DNA of 64,000 bases. It comes from Avena insularis. Lineage: Eukaryota; Streptophyta; Magnoliopsida; Poales; Poaceae. The notes under the pieces are model-generated. The model worked only from the letters and a program-made list of their open reading frames with translations, was not told where the DNA came from and made no database searches. Of this stretch, positions 45,600 to 57,245 are shown piece by piece. The position numbers and the translations under genes were made by a program. Positions within the stretch are counted from its first letter, which is position 1. Every line of letters starts with the position of its first letter. The stretch is taken from positions 276,589,533 to 276,653,532 of the forward strand of contig CM042689.1 of the NCBI GenBank assembly GCA_023614405.1. The letters run 5' to 3'.

Positions 45600-48500
45600 G
45601 TCAATAATCTAGTTTACATCTGGAAACAATCTAACACCCATGGCACTAAGGTGCTGATCATGTTTTGCACGTGGAAGAGGTTTAGTCAATGGATCTGCGA
45701 CATTCAGATCTGTATGTACTTTGCTAATCTTCAGATCTCCATCTGCTATATAATCTCAGATTATATGAAACTTGCGGTTGATATGCTTGGTCTTTGGATG
45801 ATATCTTGGTTCCTTAGCCAGTGCTATGGCGCCAGTGTTGTCACACAATATCTCCAATGGGTCCAAGGCACTTGGAACCACGCCAAGCTCAGTGATGAAG
45901 TTCCTGATCCAAACTCCTTCACTTGACGCTTCTGCAGTAGCCATGTATTCCGCTTCTACTGTAGATCCTGCGATCACGCTTTGCTTGCAGCTTCTCTATC
46001 TCACAGCTCCTCCATTCAAAATATAAATGTATCCTGTCTGAGATTTAGAATCATCCTTATCGGTGTCGAAACTAGCGTCGACGTAACCTTTTACGAGGAG
46101 CTGTTCATTACCTCCATAGACTAAGAACATTTCTTTAGTCCTATTTAGGTACTTTAGGATGTTCTTCACGGCTGTCCAGTGTTCCACTCCTGGATCACTT
46201 TGGTATCTGCTCGTCAAACTAAGAGCATTGGACACATCCGGTCTAGTACGACATGGCATACATGATAGAACCTATGGCCGAGGCATAAGGCACTTTGCTC
46301 ATAGCTTCTCTATCATTTACCGTAGCTGGACACTGAGCCTTGCTCAATATCTTACCTGACAACATAGGCACTGAACCTTTCTTTGCCTTATCCATTCTGA
46401 ACCTTTTCAGAACTTTGTATAGGTATATACTCTGGCTTAAAGCTATCAGGCGTCTTTGTCTATCTCTATAGATTTTGATGCCCAATATATAAGTAGCTTC
46501 GCCTAGGTCTTTCATTGAAAAACATTTGTCCAAATAACTCTTCACATCGTTAAGCATGTCAATGTCATTTCCAATAATCAATATGTCATCCACATACAGT
46601 ACCAGAAATGTCACTGATCTCCCACTCACTTTCTTGTAGATACAAGCTTCGTAGCAATTTGGAACAAATCCAAATCTCTTGATCACTTGATCAAAACGAA
46701 GGTTCCAACTCCGAGATGCTTGCTTCAGACCATAAATGGAACGCTGAAGTTTGCACACTTTATCAGCATCCTTAGGATCGACAAAACCTTCGGGTTGCAT
46801 CATATACAACTCTTCATCAATGTTGCCATTGAGGAAAGAAGTCTTGACATCCATCTGCCATATTTCATCATCATAAAACGCAGCAATTGCTAATAAAATC
46901 CGAATGGACTTAAACATTGCTACGGGACAGAAAGTCTCATCGTAGTCAACACCTTGAACTTGTCGAAAACCTTTCGCGACAAGTCGTGCTTTATAGACGG
47001 TAACATTACCATCCGCATCCCTTTTCTTCTTGAAGATCCATTTGCACTCAACGGCCTTTTGGTCGCTAGGAGGGTCCACCAAAGTCCATACTTGGTTTTT
47101 GCTCATGGATCCCAATTCGGATTTCATGGCTTCTAGCCATTTCTCAGAGTCTGGGCTCATCATTGCTTCCTCATAGTTCGTAGGTTCACTGTCTTCCACT
47201 AACAAGACAGTTAAGACATGGTTGCCGTACCACTCAGGAGGGGCACGCGACCTTGTCGACCTGCGACGTTCAGTAGCAGCATCGTCCGAAGCTTCATGAT
47301 CCTTGTCATTAGCTTCCTCCATTGTTGGTGCGGTGACCTTTGGAACAATTTCAGGTGCTGCGCTACTCTCCAATTCAAGAGAAGGTTCAATAACCTCGTC
47401 TAGCTCTACTTTCCTCCCACTCACTTCTTTCGAGAGAAACTCCTTCTCAAGAAAGGATCAGTTCTTTGCGACAAACACTTTGCCTTCGGTTCTGTGATAG
47501 AAGGTATACCCAATAGTTTCCTTAGGGTATCCTATGAAGACGCATTTCTCCGCTTTGGGTTCGAGCTTGTCCGGCATCAACTTCTTGACGTAAGCTTCGC
47601 ATCCCCAAACTTTAAGAAACGACAACTTAGGTTTAGCACCAAACCACAGTTCATACGGTGTCGTCTCAACGGATTGAGATGGTGCCCTATTTAAAGTGAA
47701 TGCAGCGGTTTCTAATGCATAACCCCAAAATGATAACGACAAATCAGTAAGAGACATCATTGATCGGACCATATCTAATAGAGTTCGATTCCGGCGTTCA
47801 GACACACCATTGCGCTGTGGTGTTCCGGGTGGCGTGAGTTGCGAAACGATTCTGCTTGCTTTAAGATGCATGAGAAAATCATAACTCAAATATTCACCTC
47901 CACGATCGGATCGTAGAAACTTAATTTTTTCTGTTACGATGGTTCTCCACTTCATTCTGAAATTCTTTGAACTTTTCAAATGTTTCAGATTTATGTTTCA
48001 TTAAATAGATATACCCATATCTACTTAAGTCATCAGTAAAAGTGAGAAAATAGCGATATCCACCGCGCGTCGAAACACTCATCGGTCCGCATACATCGGT
48101 ATGTATGATTTCCAACAAGTCCATTGCTCGCTCCATCATACCGGAGAACGGGGTTTTGATCATCTTGCCCATGAGGCATGGTTCGCATGTGTCAAATGAT
48201 TCAAAATCAAGAGACTCCAAAAGTCCATCAGAATGGAGTTTCTTCATGCGTTTTACACCAATATGACCTGAGCAACGTGCCACAAATAAGTAGTATTATC
48301 ACTATCTACTTTGCATCTCTTAGCCTCAATGTTATGGATGTGTGTTTCATCCCTTTCGAGATTTAGAAGAAATAAACCATTCACAGCAGGTGCATGACCA
48401 TAAAAGATGTTACTCATATAAATAGAACAACCATTATTCTTCGATTTAAATGAATAATCGTCTTGCAATAAACACGATCCAGAAATAATGTTCATGCTCA

Positions 48501-48770
48501 ACGCAGGCACATAATAACATTTATTAAGGTTTAAAACTAATCCCGAAGGTAAAACTAAGGAGAGCGTGTTGGCCATCACATCAACTCTTGATCCGTTGCC
48601 AGCAACGCATCATCACCTCATCCTATGGCCGTCTATTCCGTAGCTCTGTTTGAGTTACAAATATTAGCGAACCGATATCAAATACCCGGGCACTACAATG
48701 AGGGCTAGTAAGGAAAACATCAATAACATGAATATCAAATATACCTTTGATGGTGCCAGCCTTCTTGTCC
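45600..48770 (-). pseudogene. Copia 3 pol, broken
   Basis: Order on the minus strand: GAG-pre-integrase with GHIGVKRMKKLHSDGLL (48283 down); integrase with HTDVCGPM and FTDDLSRYG (about 48100); a frameshift near 47940; RSDRGGEY and NGVSERRNRTLL (47979-47458); another frameshift near 47440; then a 393-codon RT frame (47424-46243) with WIFKKKRD, MDVKTSFLNG and YVDD at 46585-46596. RNase H pieces follow at 46259-45996 and 45977-45756. A TGA at about 45754 replaces an Arg CGA codon after RKFHII, a CpG-type change; homology continues beyond to DPL-KP-like sequence near 45690. Protease remnants lie around 48690. Not functional. Confidence 0.9.
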
Positions 48771-49563
48771 GCTAAGTACTTGGACGATTCTTCCATGACC
48801 CTTGTCCTTGCAATAGAAGCACTGTCCGGCTTAGGTCGGACTTGAGCTTCTTCTCAGCGAGGGCAGCGCTTACGCCGCCTTTCTTGAAGGGCTTCTTTGC
48901 ACCCTTACCTTTCTTAAAGCTAGGGGGCTTGTTGACCATCAACACATGATTATCCTTTTTGATGTCCACCTCCGTAGCTTTCAGCTTAGCGAAGAGCTCG
49001 GTGATCGTATCAGTGGAACCAATCTGATTATGAGTCACTACAAAACGTTTGTAGCTGGGAGGGAGTGATTACAGAACCCTGTCAATCTTGAGCTCCTCTA
49101 GAATCTTGTAGTCCAGTTGCTCAAGGCGTTGATTGTAGCCCGACATATTTATGGCGTGCTCACTAACGGAACTCCCTTCCTCCATCTTGCAGTTAAAGAA
49201 TTTCTCAGAGATCTCATATCTCTCAGAACGGGCCTGAGTCTGGAACATAGTTTTCAGTTCCTCGAGGATCTCATAGGGCCCGGGGTAATCTTCAAAACGA
49301 TTTTGAAGGTCCGATTCCATAGCAAACAACATGGTGCTCTTAATCACACCATAATCATCTTTGCACGACTGATAGACAGCTTTCTCATCAGCCGGCGCAT
49401 CTACCGCAGGGGCGTCACCTAGTGCATCTTCAAGGACATAGTCCTTTTGTCCGCCAGAGAGAATGATTCTCAGATTGCGGAACCAGTTGGTGAAGTTAGA
49501 CCCATTGTTTCTAAGCTTTTCTTTCTCAGCAAAAACGTTGAAGTTGAAGTTGGACTTAGCCAT
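48771..49563 (-). pseudogene. Copia 3 gag, broken
   Basis: Starts MAKSNFNFNVFAEKEKLRNN, with TNWFRNLRIILSGGQKDYVL, and runs 164 codons to a stop near 49069 at the LPPSY region, then continues from 49038 (NQIGSTDTITELFAKLKATE and a Lys-rich stretch). The zinc-knuckle region (about 48830-48770) is frameshifted; only CFYCKDKGH remains in a displaced frame and the final Cys is lost. Confidence 0.87.
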
Positions 49564-50783
49564 TTGATCTACAATATTTGCAAGTACAAATTAGACTATG
49601 TTCATGATAACTAGTTCAACTTAATCAAATTACTAGATGAACTCCCACTAAATTCAACATCCCTCAAGTTGTTTAGTGAACATGATCCAAATTCACCATA
49701 CCTAATCCGATCTTCACGAGAAGAGATGTGGTTTTAATGGTGGACAACGAAGTGTCGACCATATCATTCATATGACTCATGCTTAAACTTTCGGTTCATG
49801 TGTTCCGAGGACATGTCTGTACATGCTAGGCTCGTCAAGTCAAACCCAAGTATTTCCGCGTGTGCAAAACTGGCTTGCACCCGTTGTATGTGAACGTAGA
49901 GTCTATAGCACCCGATCATCACGTGATGCTTGGACACGAACTTTTAGCACGGTGCATACATGGGGAGAACACAGTTTTATCTTGATCTTTAAGTGAGGAA
50001 TCATCTTATAATGCTACCGTCGCGATCTAAGCATAATAAGATACATAAAAGGATAAACATCACATGCATATAACTTTATGTGACATGGTATAGCCAATCT
50101 TCGCGCAATGATCTCCATCTTGTGCGTGCCGGCATGATCTCCATCACTCCACCATGATTGCCTCCACCACGAATAGCAACTACAACTATTGCTAACTACT
50201 TAGCGATAAAGTGAAACTATTACATGGCGTATAAGAAGTTGACACACAGGTCATACACAATTATAAAGACAACCATATGGCTCCTGCCGGTTGTGTACTC
50301 ATCGACATGCAAGTCGTGAAACATTACAAAACATGATCATTGCATACAACATACACATCACATCTTGGGCCATACCATATCACAGAAAACATTTCCTGCA
50401 AAAACAAGTTAGACGCCTCTACTTTGTTGTTGCATGTTTTACGTGGCTTATGGGAGTAGCAAGCTAAGAACGATTATTACCTACGGAAAGCCACAACGGT
50501 GATATTATGGTTGCCAAACTCCGGTGTAAATCCCATGACAACTATAGTGAGAGAAACTGGCATCCACCAGCCGCATGTGTGGAACAAGCCACACGTCAAG
50601 TGCGGAGCCGGTCTCGCGAACGATGTCGCGTAAGGTTGGCCTGGACCGCTTCAATCTCACTATCCCGCGTCATAAGAAGTACACAAACAAGAGGCTTGCA
50701 ACAGAAAACATCAACGCCCACAACAACCATGTTGCGTTCTACTCGTGAAACACATCTACGCATACATCTAGCTCTGATACCAC
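49564..50783 (-). other. Copia 3 leader with intact primer-binding site
   Basis: The minus strand has TGGTATCAGAGC at 50771-50782, one base from the 5' LTR. The leader aligns with the Copia 4 leader (53850-55074) in opposite orientation. No gene is seen. Confidence 0.88.
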
Positions 50784-52159
50784 TGAAGGGTTTCACAGCA
50801 TAGTAAATCAAAAAATTTCTACGGATGCGAACGGGAAATCCAAGATCTAATCTAGGAGATGCAAACAACGAGGGGGGATAGATGAGATCTTCATACCCTT
50901 GAAGATTCGCATAGCGGAACGTTCGACGGAATGTGGGTGATGTAGTCGTACTCGCTTCTCCTCCTCGCGATCCGATCCGGTCTAACACCGCAAGTGGCGA
51001 TGCCTCCGAGAGATGCACACGTGCGGAACCTAGACGTCTCCTCCTTCCTCGGTCTATCAAGTATGGTGGAGAGACAGATTGGATCTACAACACGACGGCG
51101 CGGTGCAAGTGGTGGAGAGTTTCTGCAGTAGGGCTTCGCCTACGTGCAGTCGGGAGGAAGAGAGAGAGGAGGGCAGCAGGGCGGCTAGGGCTTGAGGAGG
51201 AGGTGTGGGAGGGGGTGCGCCCCCAGCCCTCTTTATATAGAGGGGTGGGCGTCCAGCCCTTGCCCCTATCCCAAACCCTAGGGCCGGCGGCCAAGAAGGA
51301 AGGAGTGGGGGGCAAGTTCCCCCCCCTTCTAGAAGCTCTCCTAGGGTTTTGCCCTAGGTTGGCCGGCTGGGCCCTATGGGGCCTTGTTCCCCTGGCCCAA
51401 TGCAGCCAGGGCACTCCCTCATAGGACCATGCCCCCTCCCGGCAGGTGGGGCCACGTTGGTCCCCCTCCGGAAGGTTCTAGAAGCTTCCGGTACAATACC
51501 GATTAACCCGAAACAATTCCGAACTCCAAAAACTGCATTGCCTTATATGAATCTTATTCTCCGGACCATTTCGGAACCTCTCGTGACGTCCCGGATCCCA
51601 TCCGATACTCCGAACAAAAACTCATAAACCAATTATCCAATCTATCCTAGCGTCGAGACACGATAAGTGTGTGACCCTTCGGGTTCGAGAATATGCAGAC
51701 ATGATCTTATATCAATAATCAACAGCGGGGTCTGGAAACCCATATTGACTCCCACACATTCATCGATGATCATATCGGATGAACCACGATGCCAGGATTC
51801 AATCAATCCCATATATATATTCCCTTCGTCTCGCGATATTTTACTTGCCCGAGATTTGATCGTCGGTACCGTCATACCTAGTTCAATCTTGTTCACAGCA
51901 AGTACTTTACTCGTTCTGTAATCTGATATCACTTTGTGATTAACTCCTTAACCACATGCTTGCAAGCGGTGTTGGTATCGATACCGAGTGGGCCCGAAAT
52001 ATATCTCTCCGACTTGGGAGGGACAAATCCCATCTCGATACATACAACCCAACAGGTACTTTCCGATCACCTGAGAGACACCTTTATGATCACCCTCTCA
52101 TAGGATGACGTTTGATGACCTCAAAGCTTTCTTCCGATACCAGGGAGTTGTATTATCTC

Positions 52160-53849
52160 TATTGGAATTATGCCCTAGAGGCAATAATAAAGATGTTATT
52201 ATTATAATTCTTGTTCCGCTAGAATTGTATTAAGCGGAAACTTTAATACTTGTGTGGTTTGTGAACAACACCATGTCCCTAGTACGCCTCTATGTACTAG
52301 CTCATTGATCAATGATGGTTAAGGTTTCCTAACCATAGACATGAGTTGTCAATTGATAATGAGATCATATCATTGGGAGAATGATATGGTGGACAGACCC
52401 AAACTAAGCGAAGCAATTAGATCGTGTCATCGTGTTCGTCTTTGCGAAGCTTTTCTTATGTCAAATATTGTATTCCTTAGACCATGAGATAATACAACTC
52501 CCTGGTATCGGAAGAAAGCTTTGAGGTCATCAAACGTCATCCTATGAGAGGGTGATCATAAAGGTGTCTCTCAGGTGATCGGAAAGTATTTGTTGGGTTG
52601 TATGTATCGAGATGGGATTTTTCCCTCCCAAGTCGGAGAGATATACTTCGGGCCCACTCGGTAATCGATATCAACACCGCTTGCAAGCATGTGGTTAAGG
52701 AGTTAATCACAAAGTGATATCGGATTACGGAACGAGTAAAGTACTTGCTGTGAACGAGATTGAACTAGGTATGACGGTACCGACGATCGAATCTCGGGCA
52801 AGTAAAATATCGCGAGACGAAGGGAATATATATATGTGGGATTGATTGAATCCTGGCATTGTGGTTCATCCGATATGATCATCGATGAATGTGTGGGAGT
52901 CAATATGGGTTTCCAGACCCCGCTGTTGATTATTGATAGAAGATCATGTCTGCATATTCTCGAACCCGTAGGTCACACATAACGTGTCTCGACGCTAGGA
53001 TAGATTGGATAATTGGTTTATGAGTTTTTGTTGGTCTCGGATGGGATCCGGGACATCACGAGAGGTTCGGAATGGTCCAAGAATAAGATTCATATAAGGC
53101 GGTGCAGTTTTGGAGTTGAATTGTTAGGGTTAATCGGTATTGTACCGGAAGCTTCTAGAACCTTCCGGAAGGGGACCAACGTGGCCCCACCTTCCGGGAG
53201 GGGGCATGGGCCTATGAGGGAGTGCCCTGGCCGCATTGGGCCAGGGGCACAAGGCCCCATAGGGCTCAGCCGGCCAAGATAGGTTTAAACTCTAGATAGA
53301 GCTTCTAGAAGGGGGGGTTTCCTTGCCCCCCACTCCTCCTCCTTTGGGGCCGCCGGTTTGGCTTGGGGGAGGGGCTAGGGCTGCGCCCACCCCTCTATAT
53401 ATAGAGGGCTGGGGGCGCACTAACCCCCTACACCTTCCCCTCCAACCCTAGCTGCCCTGCTGCCCTCCTCTCTCCCTCCCGACTGTTTGTAGGCGAAGCC
53501 CTGCTGCAGAAATTCTCCACCATATACACCACGCCGTCGTGTTGTAGATCCAATCCGTCTCTCCACCATACTTGCTGGTCCGAGGAAGGAGGAGACGTCG
53601 AGGTGCTGCACGTGTGCATCTCACAGAGGCACCTACACTTGTGGTGCTAGATCGGATCGGATCGCGAGGAGGAGAAGCGAGTACGACTACATCACCCACG
53701 TTCCGATTTAACGACGTTCACAGCGAATCTTCAAGGGTATGAAGATCTAATCCAATCTCTCGTTGTTTGCATCTCCTAGATTAGATCTTGGCTTTCCCTC
53801 TGTTCGCATCCGTAGAAAATTTTGATTTACTATGCCGTGAAACCCTTCA
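52160..53849 (+). repeat. Copia 4 5' LTR
   Basis: 1690 bp, ending GTGAAACCCTTCA. The TATA region is a perfect 18-bp palindrome (53391-53408). Confidence 0.92.
53391..53408 (+). promoter_or_regulatory. TATA box inside a perfect palindrome, Copia 4 5' LTR
   Basis: CCCTCTATATATAGAGGG reads the same on both strands. A shorter palindrome (CCTCTATATATAGAGG) remains in the 3' LTR near 60289-60305. Copia 3 has CCTCTTTATATAGAGG at the same place, imperfectly symmetric. Confidence 0.72.
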
Positions 53850-55074
53850 GTGGTATCAGAGCTAGATCTATGTGTAGATGTGTTTCACGAGTAGAACGCA
53901 ACATGGTTGTTGCGGGCGTTGATGTTTTCTATTGCAAGCCTCTTGTTTGTGTACTTCTTATGACGCGGGATAGTGAGATTGAAGCGGTCCAGGCCAACCT
54001 TACGCGACGTCGTTCGCGAGACCGGCTCCGCACTTGACGTGTGGCTTGTTCCACATATGCGGCTGGTGGATGTCAGTTTCTCTCACTATAGTTGTCATGG
54101 GATTAACACCGGAGTTTGGCAACCATAATATCACCGTTGTGGCTTTCCGTAGGTAAGAATCGTTCTTAGCTTGCTACTCCCATAAGCCACGTAAAACATG
54201 CAACAACAAAGTAGAGGCGTCTAACTTGTTTTTGCAGGAAATGTTTTCTGTGATATGGTATGGCCCAAGATGTGATGTGTATGTTGTATGCAATGATCAT
54301 GTTTTGTAATGTTTCACGACTTGCATGTCGAAGAGTACACAACCGGCAGGAGCCATATGGTTGTCTTTATAATTGTGTATGACCTATGTGTCAACTTCTT
54401 ATACGCCATGTAATAGTTTCACTTTATCGCTAAGTAGTTAGCAATAGTTGTAGTTGCTATTTGTGGTGGAGGCAATCATGGTGGAGTGATGGAGATCATG
54501 CCGGCACGCACAAGATGGAGATCATTGCGCGAAGATTGGCTATACCATGTCACATTAAAGTTATATGCATGTGATGTTTATCCTTTTATGTATCTTATCA
54601 TGCTTAGATCGCGACGGTAGCATTATAAGATGATTCCTTAATTAAAGATCAAGATAAAAACTATGTTCTCCCCAAGTATGCACCGTTGCGAAAGTTCATC
54701 GTGTCCAAGCATCACGTGATGATCGGGTGCTATAGACTCTACGCTCACATACAACGGGTGCAAGCCAGTTTTGCACACGCGGAAATACTTGGGTCTAACT
54801 TGACGAGCCTAGCTTGTACAGACATGGCCTCAGAACACATGAACCGAAAGGTTAAGCATGAGTCATATGAATGATATGATCGACACTTCGTTGTCCACCA
54901 TTGAAGCCACATCTCTTCTCGTGATGATCGGATTAGGTGTGGTGAATTTGGATCATGTTCACTAAACAACTTGAGGGATGTTGAATTTAGTGGGAGTTCA
55001 TCTAGTAATTTGATTAAGTTGAACTATTTATCATGAACATAGTCTAAATTGTACTTGCAAATACTGTAGATCAC
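53850..55074 (+). other. Copia 4 leader with intact primer-binding site
   Basis: TGGTATCAGAGC at 53851-53862, one base after the LTR. The long untranslated leader contains no gene that I recognise. Confidence 0.9.
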
Positions 55075-55860
55075 ATGGCCAAGTCCAACTTCAACTTCAA
55101 CGTTTTTGCTGAGATAGAAAAGCTTAGAAACAATGGGTCTAACTTCACCAAATGGTTCGCATTCGAGAATCATTCTCATGGCGGACAAAAGGACTATGTC
55201 CTTGAGAAAGCGCTAGGTGACGCCCCTGCTATAGATGCGCCGGCTGATGAAAAAGTTGTTTATCAGTCGCGCAAGGATGATTATGATTTGATTAAGATCG
55301 CCATGTTGTTTGCTATGGAATCGGTTTGAGGAGTTCGCCGGCCCTTTGAGATTCTCGAGGAGCTGAAAAACATGTTTCAGACTCAAGCCCGTTCTGAGAG
55401 ATATGAGATCTCTAAGAAATTCTTTAACTACAAGATGGAGGAAGGGAGTTCCATTAGTGAGCACGCCATTAAGATGTCGGGCTACACTCAACGCCTTGAG
55501 CAACTGGACTGCAAGATTCTAGAGGAGCTCAAGATTGATACTCCTAGCTACAAAAGTTTTGTAGTTGATCACAATCAGATTGGTTCCACTGATATGATCA
55601 CTGAGCTCTTCGCTAAAATGAAATTAGCAGAGGTGAACATCAAAAAGAATAATCATGTGTTGATGGTCAACAAGCCCCCCACCTTCAAGAAAGGTAAGGG
55701 TGCAAGGAAGCCCTTCAAGAAAGGCGGCGACAAACGCGTTGCCCCTGCTGAGAAGAAGCTTAGGTATGGTCCTAAGCCGGACATTGAGTGCTTCTATTAC
55801 AAGGACAAGGGTCATTTGGGCGAATCGTCCAAGTACTTAGCGGACAAGGCTGGCACCATC
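55075..55860 (+). pseudogene. Copia 4 gag, broken
   Basis: Starts MAKSNFNFNVFAEIEKLRNN. The segment around 55155-55185 has lost bases relative to Copia 3 (WFAFENHSHGG for WFRNLRIILSGG), and a TGA stop at 55327-55329 is followed by a shortened stretch. The frame reopens at 55372 (MFQTQARSERYEIS) and runs through the Lys-rich region to a knuckle reading CFYYKDKGHLGESS: the second and third cysteines of CX2CX4HX4C are Tyr and Ser. RNA binding by this copy would be impaired. Confidence 0.88.
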
Positions 55861-56312
55861 AAAGGTATATTTGATATACATGTTATTGATGTTTTCCTTA
55901 CTAGCCCTCGTTGTAGTGCCCGGGTATTTGATACGGTTCGGTTGCTAATATTTGTAACTCAAAGCAGAGCTACGGAATAGACGGCGGCGTAGGGATGAGG
56001 TGACGATCTGCGGCAACGGATCAAGAGTTGATGTGATGGCCGTCGGCACGCTCTCCTTAGTTTTACCTTCGGGATTAGTTTTAAACCTTAATAAGTGTTA
56101 TTATGTGTCTGCGTTGAGCATGAACATCATTTCTGGATCGTGTTTAATGCAAGACGGTTATTCATTTAAATCGGAGAATAATGGTTGTTCTATTTATATG
56201 AGTAACATCTTTTATGGTCATGCACCTATTGTGAATGGTTTATTTCTTCTAAATCTCGAAAGGGATGAAACACACATCCATAACATTGAGGCTAAGAGAT
56301 GCAAAGTAGATA
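55861..56312 (+). pseudogene. Copia 4 protease region, broken
   Basis: The frame from gag continues (GIFDIHVIDVFLTSPRCSAR, then VFDT) but the DTGS active site reads DTVRLL because a base is missing near 55936, and the frame stops at 55980. The protease body continues from 56000 (GNGSRVDVMAVGTLSLVLPSG and SMNIISGSCL). Without DTGS the polyprotein could not be self-cleaved. Confidence 0.82.
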
Positions 56313-57245
56313 GTGATAATACTACTTATTTGTACTTGTCGTCTAGGTCATATTGGTGTAAAGCGCATGAAGAAACTCCATTCTGATGGACTTTTGGAGT
56401 CTCTTGATTTTGAATCATTTGACACATGCGAACCATGCCTCATGGGCAAGATGATCAAAACCCCGTTCTCCGGTATGATGGAGCGAGCAACAGACTTGTT
56501 GGAAATCATACATACCGATGTATGCGGACCGATGAGTGTTTCGACGCGCGGTGGATATCGCTATTTTCTCACTTTTACCGATGACTTAAGTAGGTATGGG
56601 TATATCTATTTAATGAAACATAAATCTGAAACGTTTGAAAAGTTCAAAGAATTTCAGAATGAAGTGGAGAACCATCGTAACAGAAAGATTAATTTTCTAC
56701 GATGTGATCGTGGAGGTGAATATTTGAGTTATGATTTTCTCACGCATCTTAAAGCAAGAGGAATCGTTTCGCAACTCACGCCACCCGGAACACCACAGCG
56801 CAATGGTGTGTCTGAACGCCGGAATCGAACCTTATTAGATATGGTCCGATCGATGATGTCTCTTACTGATTTGCCGTTATCATTTTGGGGTTATGCATTA
56901 GAAACCGCTGTATTCACTTTAAATAGGGCACCATCTAAATCCGTTGAGACGACACCGTATGAACTGTGGTTTGGTGCTAAACCTAAGTTGTCGTTTCTTA
57001 AAGTTTGGGGATGCGAAGCTTACGTCAAGAAGTTGATGCCGGACAAGCTCGAACCCAAAGCGAAGAAATGCGTCTTCATAGGATACCCTAAGGAAACTAT
57101 TGGGTATACCTTCTATCACAGAACCGAAGGCAAAGTGTTTGTCGCAAAGAATGGTTCCTTTCTTGAGAAGGAGTTTCTCTCGAAAGAAGTGAGTGGGAGG
57201 AAAGTAGAGCTAGACGAGGTTATTGAACCTTCTCTTGAGTTGTAA
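56313..57245 (+). pseudogene. Copia 4 integrase, open frame intact
   Basis: 310 codons without a stop. GAG-pre-integrase and HHCC region: CRLGHIGVKRMKKLH and CEPCLMGKM. Catalytic triad: Asp at 56517-56519 (HTDVCGP), Asp at 56706-56708 (CDRGGEY) and Glu at 56814-56816 (VSERRNRT). Exactly 35 residues lie between the last two, the DD35E spacing. A C-terminal KVWGCEAYVKKLMPDKLEPK motif typical of Copia integrase follows. A short deletion at about 56335 disrupts the join to the upstream part, and a TAA at 57243-57245 ends the frame before RT. Confidence 0.9.
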
